Made by a program: the position numbers and the translations under genes
Assembly (NCBI RefSeq): GCF_013410115.1
Contig: NZ_JACCCV010000002.1
Span: forward strand, 744,001-808,000
From: Tunturiibacter gelidiferens
GTDB lineage: Bacteria > Acidobacteriota > Terriglobia > Terriglobales > Acidobacteriaceae
DNA: 64,000 nt
Direction of reading: 5' to 3'
In this document: positions 17,737 through 27,041 of the stretch, piece after piece
Numbering within the stretch: position 1 is the stretch's first letter
How the letters are laid out: every line of letters begins with the position of its first letter
The notes under the pieces: model-generated
The model's database searches: none
What the model was told of the DNA's origin: nothing
What the model saw: only the letters and a program-made list of their open reading frames with translations

Positions 17737-19653
17737 TCAAGAGTGTGGAAGGCTAACGGCATATAAGTACCAGGCAGCATGCGGAAGCCACTGCTCAGTC
17801 CAGCGCCAGTCTTCATCGTTGCCGGTCACGGCGTATCCCTCGTTGAAAGCAATGCCGTCCTCACTGTCGGTAGCCGCAGTAATACCGTTGAGGATGGAGC
17901 CTGGAGCACTCGTGTACTTATAAGAACGAAAGAACATATACGGTGCGTTTCCATGTCCGCTCCCCATCAGCATGCTTGCGTCAAAGGGGTTCCGGCCAAG
18001 AATCCAGTGCAACTGATTCCAGGCGTACTCCTGAAGCTGTGATTGAAAGACGGGGTCGGAATCGAAAAGCGGAGATGCCATCCGCGCAGCGGCTGATAGC
18101 GAGGCCAATCGAGCATCTTCGCCTTGCCACCATGGCGCTGCCTCTGTGTCGTGAGGAAAGAAAAATGCGCTGCGAACCCTGCCATCTCCCATACGAACCA
18201 GTTGTCTGGCGTATCCGAATGGATTGTTGACCTCCGACGTAATACCAAGCTCGAAACGCAGCGATCTTTCTACGACGCTAAGCAGATGTTTCTGTGCATC
18301 AGGCAAGGCAATCTGTGCGTATTCAAGCAAGCTGACGATAGGCAAGCCCGCGTCAGAGGGATGGAAGTAGGGCCGCGAACCATCATCGGCTCGCCAATAG
18401 TCGTGGCGGCCTTCAGCGCTGTTAAGACGCTCCATTAAATTGAGGGCTCGCCGGTCAGCTGCCAGGCGATACGTTTCCCGCTTCGTGGCCCGATACAGTT
18501 CAGTAGCAGCCATCAGCGCACAGTAGTCGTCGAGGATGTTCTCCTTCCCGTCGTTGAGTAACTCGCGATTGTGCACATCGAGAAATCGAAACGCTTCCGC
18601 AGCGGCACGAAGGTATTCAGTGCGATGCAGATCTCCGTCGATCGGCATAGTACTGGCGAGCGCTAGAGCGGCAATGGCCATGCCTCCTCCTGCGCGAAAG
18701 CTCGCCTCATAAGCGTGCGGACCCTCCGCAGTTTGTATCTGCTCGGTCGAATCTGAAGCATTCTTCTTGATCTGTGTTCGCCAGTTAGGATTGCCGATCG
18801 CACGATCCTGCGGAAGCTTATTCTTTCCCGGAGCCGTAATACTTTCGAAAAAAGAGCCACCCGGCCGTTTGATTCGCACGAGAAAGTCAGCGCCAAAGAG
18901 CCCCTCATCCAGCATTCGCCGCATGTACTCGCTAAAGTTATCGTCATGTCGAGCTTCAAGAACTCGATAACTCTTCAACAAAGTCCACGCAACCAGCGGC
19001 ACCTGTTGAGGATTGAAGTAAGAGGTGGGATTTTGATGAGAAAGATGGATTCCGTAGTCGCCGGTCGCGTCATACCAGCCACCATGAACATCTACAAAGC
19101 CTGACTGGCCTGCGGGCAGGCGAAGATGACGATCCGCCTGATCCATCAAGCCACTGGCGCGCTGTCCTTTGAAGTAGTAGATGATATTGGAGAGCGTATT
19201 ACGTTCGAGAAGATCGTCATCAATATCGAACGGGCAGGAACGCACCTCGCCGGCGGTCGACTGAATCTGAATCGCGTAGTGGCCAACGACCTGCCATGAG
19301 GAAAAGTCTGCAGTCCAGAAGATGCGGCCACCCCATGAATCTACCTGGCCATTGGGAGTCAGGCTCCCTGTCAGCACAACCCTGCTGCTTACCGTATCGA
19401 TCAGCGAAAACTTCTCTGGGTGATCCCGCTCCGTTCCGACTACGATTGCGTCTTTGGACGACCGCGTCTCATAGCCGACCTGGTCGACTACGACGTTTAG
19501 CTGTCCCATAGCCGTGAAAGGAGATATTCCAACAAAGCAACCGATTAGAGCCATGATCCGTGGGTGTTTAATTTTTCTAATCCTCGAAAACCATTGTGAG
19601 ATAAAAATCTGGGCGAACGACGAGTTGCGACCTGAGAATCTCGGAATTCTCAT
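17737..19653 (-). CDS. Glycoside hydrolase family 9, likely amino-sugar/glucan cleaving
   Basis: Secreted GH9 enzyme of up to 638 residues. After the signal sequence (MALIGCFVGISPFTAMG, residue 34 on) comes an immunoglobulin-like CelD_N domain (about 55-145: VVVDQVGYETRSSKDAIVVG), then the (alpha/alpha)6 catalytic domain (about 165-635). The motif GGWYDATGDYGIHLSH carries the catalytic Asp pair, GRNPFDASMLMGSGHGNAPYM the conserved late motif, and TEQWLPHAAW the end region with a candidate acid Glu. GH9 includes cellulases and exo-glucosaminidases; the neighbours (GntR regulator, chitinase, NagX) favour chito-oligosaccharide or glucosamine substrates, which is inference. ATG at 19653 gives a 33-residue N-terminal extension; ATG at 19554 is a plausible shorter start. 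A GntR-type operator candidate lies at 19663-19674. Confidence 0.85.
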   Translation of the reverse strand: MRIPRFSGRNSSFAQIFISQWFSRIRKIKHPRIMALIGCFVGISPFTAMGQLNVVVDQVGYETRSSKDAIVVGTERDHPEKFSLIDTVSSRVVLTGSLTPNGQVDSWGGRIFWTADFSSWQVVGHYAIQIQSTAGEVRSCPFDIDDDLLERNTLSNIIYYFKGQRASGLMDQADRHLRLPAGQSGFVDVHGGWYDATGDYGIHLSHQNPTSYFNPQQVPLVAWTLLKSYRVLEARHDDNFSEYMRRMLDEGLFGADFLVRIKRPGGSFFESITAPGKNKLPQDRAIGNPNWRTQIKKNASDSTEQIQTAEGPHAYEASFRAGGGMAIAALALASTMPIDGDLHRTEYLRAAAEAFRFLDVHNRELLNDGKENILDDYCALMAATELYRATKRETYRLAADRRALNLMERLNSAEGRHDYWRADDGSRPYFHPSDAGLPIVSLLEYAQIALPDAQKHLLSVVERSLRFELGITSEVNNPFGYARQLVRMGDGRVRSAFFFPHDTEAAPWWQGEDARLASLSAAARMASPLFDSDPVFQSQLQEYAWNQLHWILGRNPFDASMLMGSGHGNAPYMFFRSYKYTSAPGSILNGITAATDSEDGIAFNEGYAVTGNDEDWRWTEQWLPHAAWYLYAVSLPHS

Positions 19654-19662
19654 TGCGTCAAC

Positions 19663-19674
19663 TTGTCTGGACGA
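19663..19674. promoter_or_regulatory. GntR-type operator candidate before GH9
   Basis: TTGTCTGGACGA at 19663-19674 shares 10 of 12 positions with TTGTCTATACGA at 20881-20892, which overlaps the receptor promoter. Both resemble the T-GTCTAGAC-A core reported for DasR/NagQ-type GntR regulators of amino-sugar genes. It sits in the gap between GH9 and the GntR gene, where a repressor could control both. Inferred from two sites only. Confidence 0.4.
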
Positions 19675-19878
19675 CTATACTCATCCGCTAATCTCTAAAC
19701 CAGAAAAAAAGCGCGATGGCAGCCCATTGTTTTCCCCAAAATCACGCCAGCAGGTCTGCAGAGAAATGCAGCGTGTGAGGTGTTTTGAAGATGCTCTTGA
19801 TCACGATTAGGTTTCCACTGATCGACTGATTTCTCCCGTCAGCAAAACTGGACGCATAACACTTTCCCAGGAGACCGC

Positions 19879-20655
19879 GTGGAAAAACCCGATGCCCAAT
19901 CCTTTTCTTATTCGCTGTCGTTAGATAAAAACGGGTTCATTCCGTTGTACTACCAGATTCAACAGGCTTTGATCGAAAAGATTCAGGCTGGCGAATTGGC
20001 GGTTGGCGATTGCCTTCCCTCGGAGTTTGAGCTGGCGCGTTCTTATCAGGTCAGCCGAATGACTGCCCGGCAAGCCCTGCATAACCTGAAGAGTCGGGGT
20101 TACGCGCTCAGCCAAAAAGGACGAGGCACTTATGTCACCCGGCCCAAGCTGGAGAAGAACATCATGCACCTCAGGGGATTTACTGAGGACATGAAACGAC
20201 GCGGGATGATGCCAAGTTCACGACTCCTCGCGCAAACCGTCCTGCTAGCTAAAGGTGTTCTCACGGAACAGCTTCGAGTGGAAGAAGGTTCGGCAGTCCT
20301 GCAACTTCGTCGCCTGCGAATTGCGGATGGAACTCCGATGGCGCTCGAAGAATCGCACATTCCTTTGAAACACTATCCCGGACTCGAACGAACCGATTTC
20401 TCGTCAGAGTCGCTTTACAAGGTGCTTCGTGACAAATACGGCGTTCGCGCTGCCTGGGCCGATGAAGTACTCGAGGCCTCGCCGGCAACCCGCGAAGAGT
20501 CGGAGTTGCTTTCCATCCCGAAGAACGCGATCATGCTGTCGATCTCCCGAGTCATCATGACGACGGCAGAGATACCAATTGAAGTCGCGTGTTCTCGTTA
20601 TTGCGGCCACCGATACCGCGCGTCCATCCGCGTTCCGACGACCACGATCGAGTAA
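19879..20655 (+). CDS. GntR/HutC family regulator with UTRA domain
   Basis: Regulator of 258 residues. The N-terminal winged helix (about 18-88) has PLYYQIQQALIEKIQAGELAVGDCLPSEFELARSYQVSRMTARQALHNL and the wing KGRGTYVTRPK. The UTRA effector domain (about 105-250) includes LRRLRIADGTPMALEESHIPL and Y-KVLRDKYGV. HutC-type proteins of this group (NagQ, DasR, NagR) bind amino-sugar phosphates. It starts with GTG at 19879, supported by AGGAGA upstream. Its position between GH9 and the receptor/chitinase genes, and two similar operator candidates nearby, suggest it represses the chitin locus and releases DNA when an amino-sugar phosphate builds up. The effector is inferred. Confidence 0.88.
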   Translation: MEKPDAQSFSYSLSLDKNGFIPLYYQIQQALIEKIQAGELAVGDCLPSEFELARSYQVSRMTARQALHNLKSRGYALSQKGRGTYVTRPKLEKNIMHLRGFTEDMKRRGMMPSSRLLAQTVLLAKGVLTEQLRVEEGSAVLQLRRLRIADGTPMALEESHIPLKHYPGLERTDFSSESLYKVLRDKYGVRAAWADEVLEASPATREESELLSIPKNAIMLSISRVIMTTAEIPIEVACSRYCGHRYRASIRVPTTTIE

Positions 20656-21195
20656 GGAGGCTTTGACCTACACCGGAATACCGTTCCTGCTCGGATCAAA
20701 TCTAATTGAGCAGCCGCCGTTTACCCGAGTGTTGCAAAAAAACTGCCCGGTCTAGTCGGACAGTGTCCCCTGCCACCCGGATTCAGAGCTTCGCAATCCA
20801 GGCGAAACGTTCCATGTGCTCGGAGCTCCTTTCGTCCCTCCGAGACGGTGCTCAAAAAAATCTCTTGCACTTCAGTACAGTTGTCTATACGATCTGTCAT
20901 CCGCACATTTCAATTCTTGAACAAATTTTGCCTTCTTTTGGTCACATCAGAAATTGAGCTCCCTGCTTTTCCGGGAGATGTAGTATCCGCACTCAGAAGA
21001 GATCACAAGCTTCGATGAACGCGGCAACCTTTCATTTCGACCTACGGACTATTCACGAAGTCTGACGCTTTCAAGTCCCACCCAATGAAATGCACACGAT
21101 CTGTTGCAGCAAGCATGATGGGCCAGAACAAGCCAACCGCGAAACCTCGCATAGGCACAAGCAATTCGCTCGAAAATTTACTTTGGAGGAACGCA
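20656..21195 (+). promoter_or_regulatory. Receptor upstream region with promoter and operator
   Basis: A gene-free stretch of 540 bases. TTGCAC (20865-20870) and TACGAT (20888-20893) are spaced by exactly 17 bases and form a sigma-70-like promoter. TTGTCTATACGA (20881-20892) overlaps the -10 box and resembles the GntR operator seen before GH9, which is a suitable position for repression. The start codon of the receptor is about 300 bases further on, giving a long leader; I see no clear riboswitch fold in it. GGAGG (21184-21188 region) precedes the ATG at 21196. Confidence 0.5.
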
Positions 21196-24100
21196 ATGCA
21201 CAAAGGACTAAAGTTCGGATTCCGTTGTCTATCAGCGTTAGCGCTGGTCATCGCGACTTGTCTGCCAGCGTTCACGCAGACCATTACCGGCTCTATTACC
21301 GGTATCGTGACCGATCCAACCGGTGCTGTCGTGGCGGGCGCTAAGGTAACCGCTACCAACGTCCTAACAGGTGTAGCCACTCCGACTGTGACCAATCCGA
21401 GTGGCATCTACTCTCTCCATTTTTTGCAGATTGGACAATACAAGATCACCGTAGAGTCCAGTAGTTTCGCTCCACAAAGCACCAACGCTTTTTCGCTTGA
21501 AGTCGATCAGGAAGCGAAAGTAAACGTAGCCTTGAAGGTCGGCGGAACAAATAGCAATGTCATCGTCACCGACACGGCGCCCATTCTTAACACAGAAAAC
21601 GCAACGACCGGCGACACGATTACTGCAGCAGCCGCCACGGAGCTGCCGTTGCAGAGCCGCAACTTCTCCACGCTCACTCTGTTAGTCGCCGGGGCCATCA
21701 CTCCAAACCCCCAGGCGCTCGATAACGTGGGCCGCGGTCAATATAATGGCGGGTTCAACGTCAACGGAAACCGCGAGCAGAGCAACAACTACACTCTCGA
21801 CGGAGCCGATATCAACGAGGCGATCGATAACTACATCGGCTACAGCCCCAACGTCGACGCACTCGGCGAAGTCCGCATCATCACCGGCAATTCTACCGCT
21901 GAGTACGGCAACGCAAACGGCGGTCAGGTAGTCATGGTCACTAAAAGCGGGACCAATCGATTCCATGGCAACGCTTTCTTCTTCGGTGAAAACCAGAATT
22001 TGAACGCAAATACATGGGCTGCAAAGCTGACCGGCGCACCACGTGCTCCATTCAACCGCGCCATCTTCGGCGGCACACTCGGCGGTCCCATCTTCAAAGA
22101 CAAGCTCTTCTTTTTTGTGGATTACCAGGGAGCTCGCCAGCATAACTCCACCGTCGAAAACCGAACGGTCGTCTCTGCAGCAGATCGCACGTTGCCCGGC
22201 ATCACGAATCCCGCAGCAATCTATCTCTTCGCCCACCCAGAGCTTTATCCAGAGCCCAATACCGTGACGAACACGTCCGTAAACTTCGTCGGGGCATCGG
22301 GCCAGGCCACAGTCAACAACCAGGGCGATTTCAAGATCGATTGGCGGGCGACTAACCGGGACACGATCTCTGGTCGCTTCTCTATCGGCCGCGAGAACGA
22401 CGGCTTCTCGAAGGTCGCTCTACCGACCGACATTCCAACGAATAACAACGACCCCTACACCGGATTCATTGTCAACTGGACCCACGAAATCTCGCCCAGC
22501 ATCGTCAATGAAGCGCGTGCTGGCTATGGCCGCACTCGCTACATTCAAACTCCAACCGACGTCTCCGGCAATTGGGGCCTCACTGGCAACGCCAAACTTG
22601 GCATACCTGGAACCCAACTCGTTCCCGGCTTCAGCACCCTCGTCATCGGCAATGGCGCTAACTCTGGCACAGTGGATGACATCGGCGCTCCGCAGGCTCA
22701 GGATGGCAATGGGTCCTACGGCGGTATCAATAGCGACAGCATCGTGAACGCTTATACCTACGGAGATAATCTCACCTGGCAACACGGCAAACAGACACTG
22801 AAGTTCGGTGCTCAGGTGCTTCGCTACCAGGAGAATCGCTACTACTCGGGCAACGATGGGTCACTAGGTTGGTTCGGATTCAATGGCAAAGTTGGTGACT
22901 TCTTGAGCGACAACGTAACCTCCGAAGGTCAGGGCGCTCTAACCGGCCGCTGGGGACAACGCCAGTATCGTCCCGCCGTCTTCGCGCAGGATGACTTCAA
23001 ACTGACCTCCAACCTGACGATCAATCTCGGCCTGCGCTGGGAGTACGATCAGCCCTATATAGAGGTCAACAACAAGCAGGCGAATATCAACCTTACCACC
23101 GGCGTGATCACCAACGCAGGTGTGAACGGTGCTCCGCGTGCTCTCTACAATGCTTATCATGCGGGCTTTATGCCGAGGTTGGGCTTCGCGTGGTCGCCGG
23201 AATCCTTCCATGACAAGTTTGTGCTTCGCGGCGGTTACGGCATTACCAACTTCCTGGAGGGCACGGGAGCCAATCTGCGGCTCACGCTCAACCCGCCGTT
23301 CTTTGTCGACGCATCCTGCACCAACAAATTGCCCTGCGCCAACGGAGCTCCCTTCCTGAGCATCACCAACGGCTTCTATCGTCCGTCCGATCCGTCTGTA
23401 TATGCGGGTAACGTACGGGCATGGCAGCCAAATCTGAAGCCCGCCTTGATTCAGCAGTACAACCTTACTACCGAATATCAAGTAGACAACTTCACCTCCG
23501 TAACGGTCGCTTACCTGGGACAGAACGGAACTCACCTGGTAGATCCGCGTGAAGGAAACCAGCGCGCCTGCCTCACCTGCGCCCTTCCTATCACGACTCT
23601 ATCTGTTCTCAACCCAGCCCTAAACCAGATTGCGAACATCAGCTACACCGAGTCGGAAGCTGTCATGAACTACAGTTCGCTGCAGGTAACCGGACGGCGT
23701 CGCCTCGACCACGGCCTCGAGTTCCTGGCCAACTGGACCTACAGCAAGGGCCTCAGCAATAACCTGGGCTACTATGGTGCAAGCGGCGGTGCGGGCGACT
23801 CACAAAGTGCGTACTGGCAGGATGCATATAACGGTGGCGCGGATTATGGTCCGACGTACTTCGATGCTAAGCACAACGTCTCCATCTCTGGCTACTACGA
23901 GTTGCCTTTCGGCCGCGGGCGTCAGTTCGGTGGTGGCATGAATCGCATTGCGGATGAGGTGGTTGGAGGTTGGAAAGTGGGTTCCATCATGAGCTTCCAC
24001 ACCGGCTTCCCCATCACCGTAGCTTCAAATGCCTTCTATTCGAACTCGGTGAATGCCAGAGCAGCTCGTGCCAACCACCTCCGTTCTCTCCATGTAAGGG

Positions 24101-24453
24101 GTCGTACAGAAACCAACTATTTTGGCACCGATCCTTCAGCTCAGACCTGCGCAAGTGACTTCGACAATGGAACCTGTGCCTACCAAGAGCAGAGCGCCTC
24201 GAGCTTTGGAAACTCCTCGGTGGGTTCAGAACGTGATCCTGGCTATCAGCAGATCGACCTCGCCCTGTCCAAGGACTTCGCGATCACAGAAGGGAGTCAC
24301 GTTGAGTTCCGCAGCGACTTCCTGAACGCCTTCAACATGGTCAGTTTGGCTCCGCCGAGCAACAACGCCAGCCCTGGAAACAACTTCGGTCAGATCAGCA
24401 ATACAGTCAACGAACCTCGCAACATCCAACTGGCACTGAAATTTGTCTTCTAA
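21196..24453 (+). CDS. Oar-like TonB-dependent receptor
   Basis: Outer-membrane receptor of about 1085 residues of the acidobacterial Oar-like type. The signal peptide (LSALALVIATCLPAFTQ) is followed by a carboxypeptidase-regulatory-like Ig fold (about 25-110: GIVTDPTGAVVAGAKVTATNV ... SGIYSLHFLQIGQYKI), a plug domain (about 120-245: NFNVNGNREQSNNYTLDGADINE-like segment FNVNGNREQSNNYTLDGA), and a long beta-barrel ending in LALKFVF with the terminal Phe needed for barrel assembly. The frame is open to 21085, but GGAGGAACGCA before ATG 21196 and the signal peptide fix the start. Its place next to chitinase, GH9 and NagX genes suggests import of chito-oligosaccharides. A strong terminator follows. 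Confidence 0.9.
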   Translation: MHKGLKFGFRCLSALALVIATCLPAFTQTITGSITGIVTDPTGAVVAGAKVTATNVLTGVATPTVTNPSGIYSLHFLQIGQYKITVESSSFAPQSTNAFSLEVDQEAKVNVALKVGGTNSNVIVTDTAPILNTENATTGDTITAAAATELPLQSRNFSTLTLLVAGAITPNPQALDNVGRGQYNGGFNVNGNREQSNNYTLDGADINEAIDNYIGYSPNVDALGEVRIITGNSTAEYGNANGGQVVMVTKSGTNRFHGNAFFFGENQNLNANTWAAKLTGAPRAPFNRAIFGGTLGGPIFKDKLFFFVDYQGARQHNSTVENRTVVSAADRTLPGITNPAAIYLFAHPELYPEPNTVTNTSVNFVGASGQATVNNQGDFKIDWRATNRDTISGRFSIGRENDGFSKVALPTDIPTNNNDPYTGFIVNWTHEISPSIVNEARAGYGRTRYIQTPTDVSGNWGLTGNAKLGIPGTQLVPGFSTLVIGNGANSGTVDDIGAPQAQDGNGSYGGINSDSIVNAYTYGDNLTWQHGKQTLKFGAQVLRYQENRYYSGNDGSLGWFGFNGKVGDFLSDNVTSEGQGALTGRWGQRQYRPAVFAQDDFKLTSNLTINLGLRWEYDQPYIEVNNKQANINLTTGVITNAGVNGAPRALYNAYHAGFMPRLGFAWSPESFHDKFVLRGGYGITNFLEGTGANLRLTLNPPFFVDASCTNKLPCANGAPFLSITNGFYRPSDPSVYAGNVRAWQPNLKPALIQQYNLTTEYQVDNFTSVTVAYLGQNGTHLVDPREGNQRACLTCALPITTLSVLNPALNQIANISYTESEAVMNYSSLQVTGRRRLDHGLEFLANWTYSKGLSNNLGYYGASGGAGDSQSAYWQDAYNGGADYGPTYFDAKHNVSISGYYELPFGRGRQFGGGMNRIADEVVGGWKVGSIMSFHTGFPITVASNAFYSNSVNARAARANHLRSLHVRGRTETNYFGTDPSAQTCASDFDNGTCAYQEQSASSFGNSSVGSERDPGYQQIDLALSKDFAITEGSHVEFRSDFLNAFNMVSLAPPSNNASPGNNFGQISNTVNEPRNIQLALKFVF

Positions 24454-24474
24454 CCCATAAATACGAAGCCTCCG

Positions 24475-24512
24475 GGACGGCGAAGAACCTTCGCCGTCCT
24501 CTTTCTTTCTTC
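24475..24512 (+). terminator. Rho-independent terminator after the receptor
   Basis: GGACGGCGAAG (24475-24485) pairs perfectly with CTTCGCCGTCC (24489-24499) around a 3-nt loop and is followed by a T-rich run (CTTTCTTTCTT). This 11-bp stem should end most transcripts 22 bases after the receptor stop codon. The chitinase gene downstream would then depend on read-through or its own promoter, giving lower expression than the receptor. Confidence 0.85.
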
Positions 24513-24592
24513 ATCGAGAATGAAATTATTGCCCGGACGTTCGGCCACAGAGAAAGTCGCAAAATAGTTGACGTGGCTAGAGTAGGAATTCC

Positions 24593-25786
24593 ATGAACTG
24601 TAGGTGCTCCTCTTCAAATCATTTCAGAGTTCGTGTTGCTCCTTCGTCACTGGCTATTCTTGTTCTAACTATGTTCCTCTCACCCTGCTTGCACGCCGAC
24701 ACGTCTGACTTGTCCAAAAAACAGATCATTGCATACATTTTTCCAAAAGACAGGATCATCGCACCCGGAGAAATATCAGCAGAAAAGTTGACGCGGATCA
24801 ACTACGCCTTTGCCAATCTACAAAACGGTCAAATTGTAGAAGGCTTCGCGCACGATGCTGAAAACTTTGCTGCCCTCAATGCTCTAAAACACGACAACCC
24901 ATCTCTCACTGTGTTGGTTTCAATTGGCGGCTGGACATGGTCGGGTGACTTCTCCGATATGGCCCTAACAGAACAAAGCAGAAAGATCTTCATCGATAGC
25001 GCGGTCAAATTTGTAGAAAAATACCAGTTGGATGGTCTTGATATCGATTGGGAGTACCCCGGAATGTCTGGGGATAGCCATCGCTATCGTCCGGAAGACA
25101 AGCAGAACTACACTCTTCTACTCAAAGAGCTGAGATCACGATTCGATCACGAAAAGAAGAGTCTTCATCGGCGCCTCCTAATCTCTATCGCAACCGGCGC
25201 TTCAACTGAATTCCTGGAACACACCGAGATGGCTAGAGTGCAAAAATACGTGGACACCGTCAACCTGATGTCCTACGACTACTACGTTCCAAGTTGGGAT
25301 AAAACCACCGGACACCACGCGCCCCTCTTCACCAATCCGGCCGATCCGAAGAAGATCTCCGCCGACCGTACTATTCACGAGTATGAGAGTGCTGGCGTGC
25401 CAGCGAAAAAATTAGTGCTCGGCGTGCCCTTCTATGGAAAAAGCTGGAGCCAGGTCCCCGATCAAACCCACGGACTTTTTCAGCCCGGCAAGGAAGCACC
25501 CAACACCTACCTCCCGTACAACTCTTTAACCAGCCTGCAGGCTGACGGTTACATTCGCTATTGGGATGCGCAGGCTTCTGCTCCCTACCTCTACAATCGG
25601 GACACCCAAACCTTCATATCGTATGAGGACCCCGAGTCACTAAAGAAGAAGTGCGAGTATGTGATTGATCACAAGCTAGCCGGCGTCATGTTCTGGGAGT
25701 ACTCCGGTGACTCGGCCAATACCCTCCTTGATTCAATCAATATCGGTCTGCAGCGTCACCCCACGACGGCAACGGAGTCCAAATGA
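24593..25786 (+). CDS. Glycoside hydrolase family 18 chitinase
   Basis: Secreted chitinase-like enzyme of 397 residues. An N-terminal signal peptide (SLAILVLTMFLSPCLHA) is followed by a single GH18 TIM barrel (about 45-385). The catalytic signature DGLDIDWE lies at residues 147-154, with the acid Glu at 154; SIGGWTWSGDFSDM is the preceding SxGG motif, VNLMSYDYY the conserved MxYD segment, and GVMFWEYSGD the late Trp motif. No carbohydrate-binding module is present, so it probably acts on soluble or periplasmic chito-oligosaccharides. AGGAA is five bases before the ATG. It overlaps the next gene (ATGA), so both are translated from one message. Confidence 0.93.
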   Translation: MNCRCSSSNHFRVRVAPSSLAILVLTMFLSPCLHADTSDLSKKQIIAYIFPKDRIIAPGEISAEKLTRINYAFANLQNGQIVEGFAHDAENFAALNALKHDNPSLTVLVSIGGWTWSGDFSDMALTEQSRKIFIDSAVKFVEKYQLDGLDIDWEYPGMSGDSHRYRPEDKQNYTLLLKELRSRFDHEKKSLHRRLLISIATGASTEFLEHTEMARVQKYVDTVNLMSYDYYVPSWDKTTGHHAPLFTNPADPKKISADRTIHEYESAGVPAKKLVLGVPFYGKSWSQVPDQTHGLFQPGKEAPNTYLPYNSLTSLQADGYIRYWDAQASAPYLYNRDTQTFISYEDPESLKKKCEYVIDHKLAGVMFWEYSGDSANTLLDSINIGLQRHPTTATESK

Positions 25787-27024
25787 ATTCGACGATTGAA
25801 CTTCCCCTGACGCGCATAACCAGTTCGACTCGCGCCAATCGCGTCGCATCCATCGATATCTTTCGCGGACTCACGATGACTCTCATGATCTTCGTCAACG
25901 AATTAGCCGCAGTCAAAGATCTTCCCTGGTGGAACTATCACGCCCCAGCAAAAGTCGATGCCATGACCTACGTCGATATGGTGTTCCCGGCTTTCCTATT
26001 CATCCTCGGTATGACCGTTCCCATCGCCCTGGAACATCGTCTCCGCAAAAACCCCTCCATGCCCGCTCTCTGGCTCCACGTGATTCTACGAACCATCGCG
26101 TTGGTCGTTCTCGGACTTATTCTTGCCAACGCTGAACTCGGAAGCCATTCGTTGATGGGGATCGATTCGGCGCTCTGGACCATCTTCGCTCTTATCGGCG
26201 CCGTACTTTATTGGAACGTGTACAGCCGCTCCGAACGCCACCAAACCCTATTTCGAATCCTGCGATTTTCCGGTCTGGCATTGATGGTAGTGATGTTCGC
26301 CATCTTCCGCAGAGCGACGCCTGACGGACACGCAGCGTGGATCAGCACATCTTATCCAGAGATTTTGGGATTGATCGGATACACGTATCTCGCAGTCTCA
26401 ATCCTATACATCGCAACTCGACAATGGCGCTGGGCGCCCCTCGTGTGGTTCGTCGTCATGACTGTCCTCTGCATTGCATCAACGGCAAAATGGATTTTAT
26501 TTCTACACGGCATTCCGCTCTACCTATGGCCATTCGGCAACGGAGCCATGGCTTCGATCGCTTTGGCCGGAGTTGTCACTTCGGGCATCTTTGTGAACAA
26601 CCGCGACCTCCGATGGAAAACGCCTCGACAAAAATCTATCGCGGCCATCTCATTCGCCAGCATCACGCTCTTATGCGGATGGCTCCTTACTCCATTAGGC
26701 ATCTCAAAGATTCGCGCCACCCCAACCTGGTGTCTCTACAGCATTGGCTGCAACGTACTGTTATTCACGCTGCTTTATTGGATCTGCGATGTCAGGCGAG
26801 CCGTTCGCTGGGCCGCATTTACACGTCCAGCAGGCGAGAATACCCTTCTCACCTACCTCCTCCCAGACTTTTATTTTTTTATTGCCTCTGCGTGTGGCTT
26901 CACATACTTCGCGGAACACGCTAACTCAGGCATCCCGGGCGTGCTGAGATGCCTGATCTTCACAGCATTGATTCTGGCCCTCGCTGCACTACTCACCAAA
27001 TGGAAGCTAAGACTTCAGATCTGA
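25783..27024 (+). CDS. NagX-like membrane acyltransferase (DUF5009/COG4299)
   Basis: Polytopic membrane protein of 413 residues with about ten transmembrane helices. The start (RVASIDIFRGLTMTLMIFVNELAAV) and the segment DMVFPAFLFILGMTVPIALEHRL are characteristic of the family that includes heparan-alpha-glucosaminide N-acetyltransferase-like proteins and NagX of bacterial chitin loci. NagX is proposed to take part in uptake or modification of N-acetylglucosamine or chito-oligosaccharides, but its reaction is not settled. The ATG overlaps the GH18 stop (ATGA at 25783-25786). Its 3' end converges on the acyl-CoA dehydrogenase gene with 17 bases between. Confidence 0.82.
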   Translation: MNSTIELPLTRITSSTRANRVASIDIFRGLTMTLMIFVNELAAVKDLPWWNYHAPAKVDAMTYVDMVFPAFLFILGMTVPIALEHRLRKNPSMPALWLHVILRTIALVVLGLILANAELGSHSLMGIDSALWTIFALIGAVLYWNVYSRSERHQTLFRILRFSGLALMVVMFAIFRRATPDGHAAWISTSYPEILGLIGYTYLAVSILYIATRQWRWAPLVWFVVMTVLCIASTAKWILFLHGIPLYLWPFGNGAMASIALAGVVTSGIFVNNRDLRWKTPRQKSIAAISFASITLLCGWLLTPLGISKIRATPTWCLYSIGCNVLLFTLLYWICDVRRAVRWAAFTRPAGENTLLTYLLPDFYFFIASACGFTYFAEHANSGIPGVLRCLIFTALILALAALLTKWKLRLQI

Positions 27025-27041
27025 CCCAATAAAAAACTGCA

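Noticed and set aside
24561-24592. TTGACG as -35 box for the chitinase gene
   Set aside because: A 17-base spacing would put the -10 box at the start codon, and no TATAAT-like hexamer is there.
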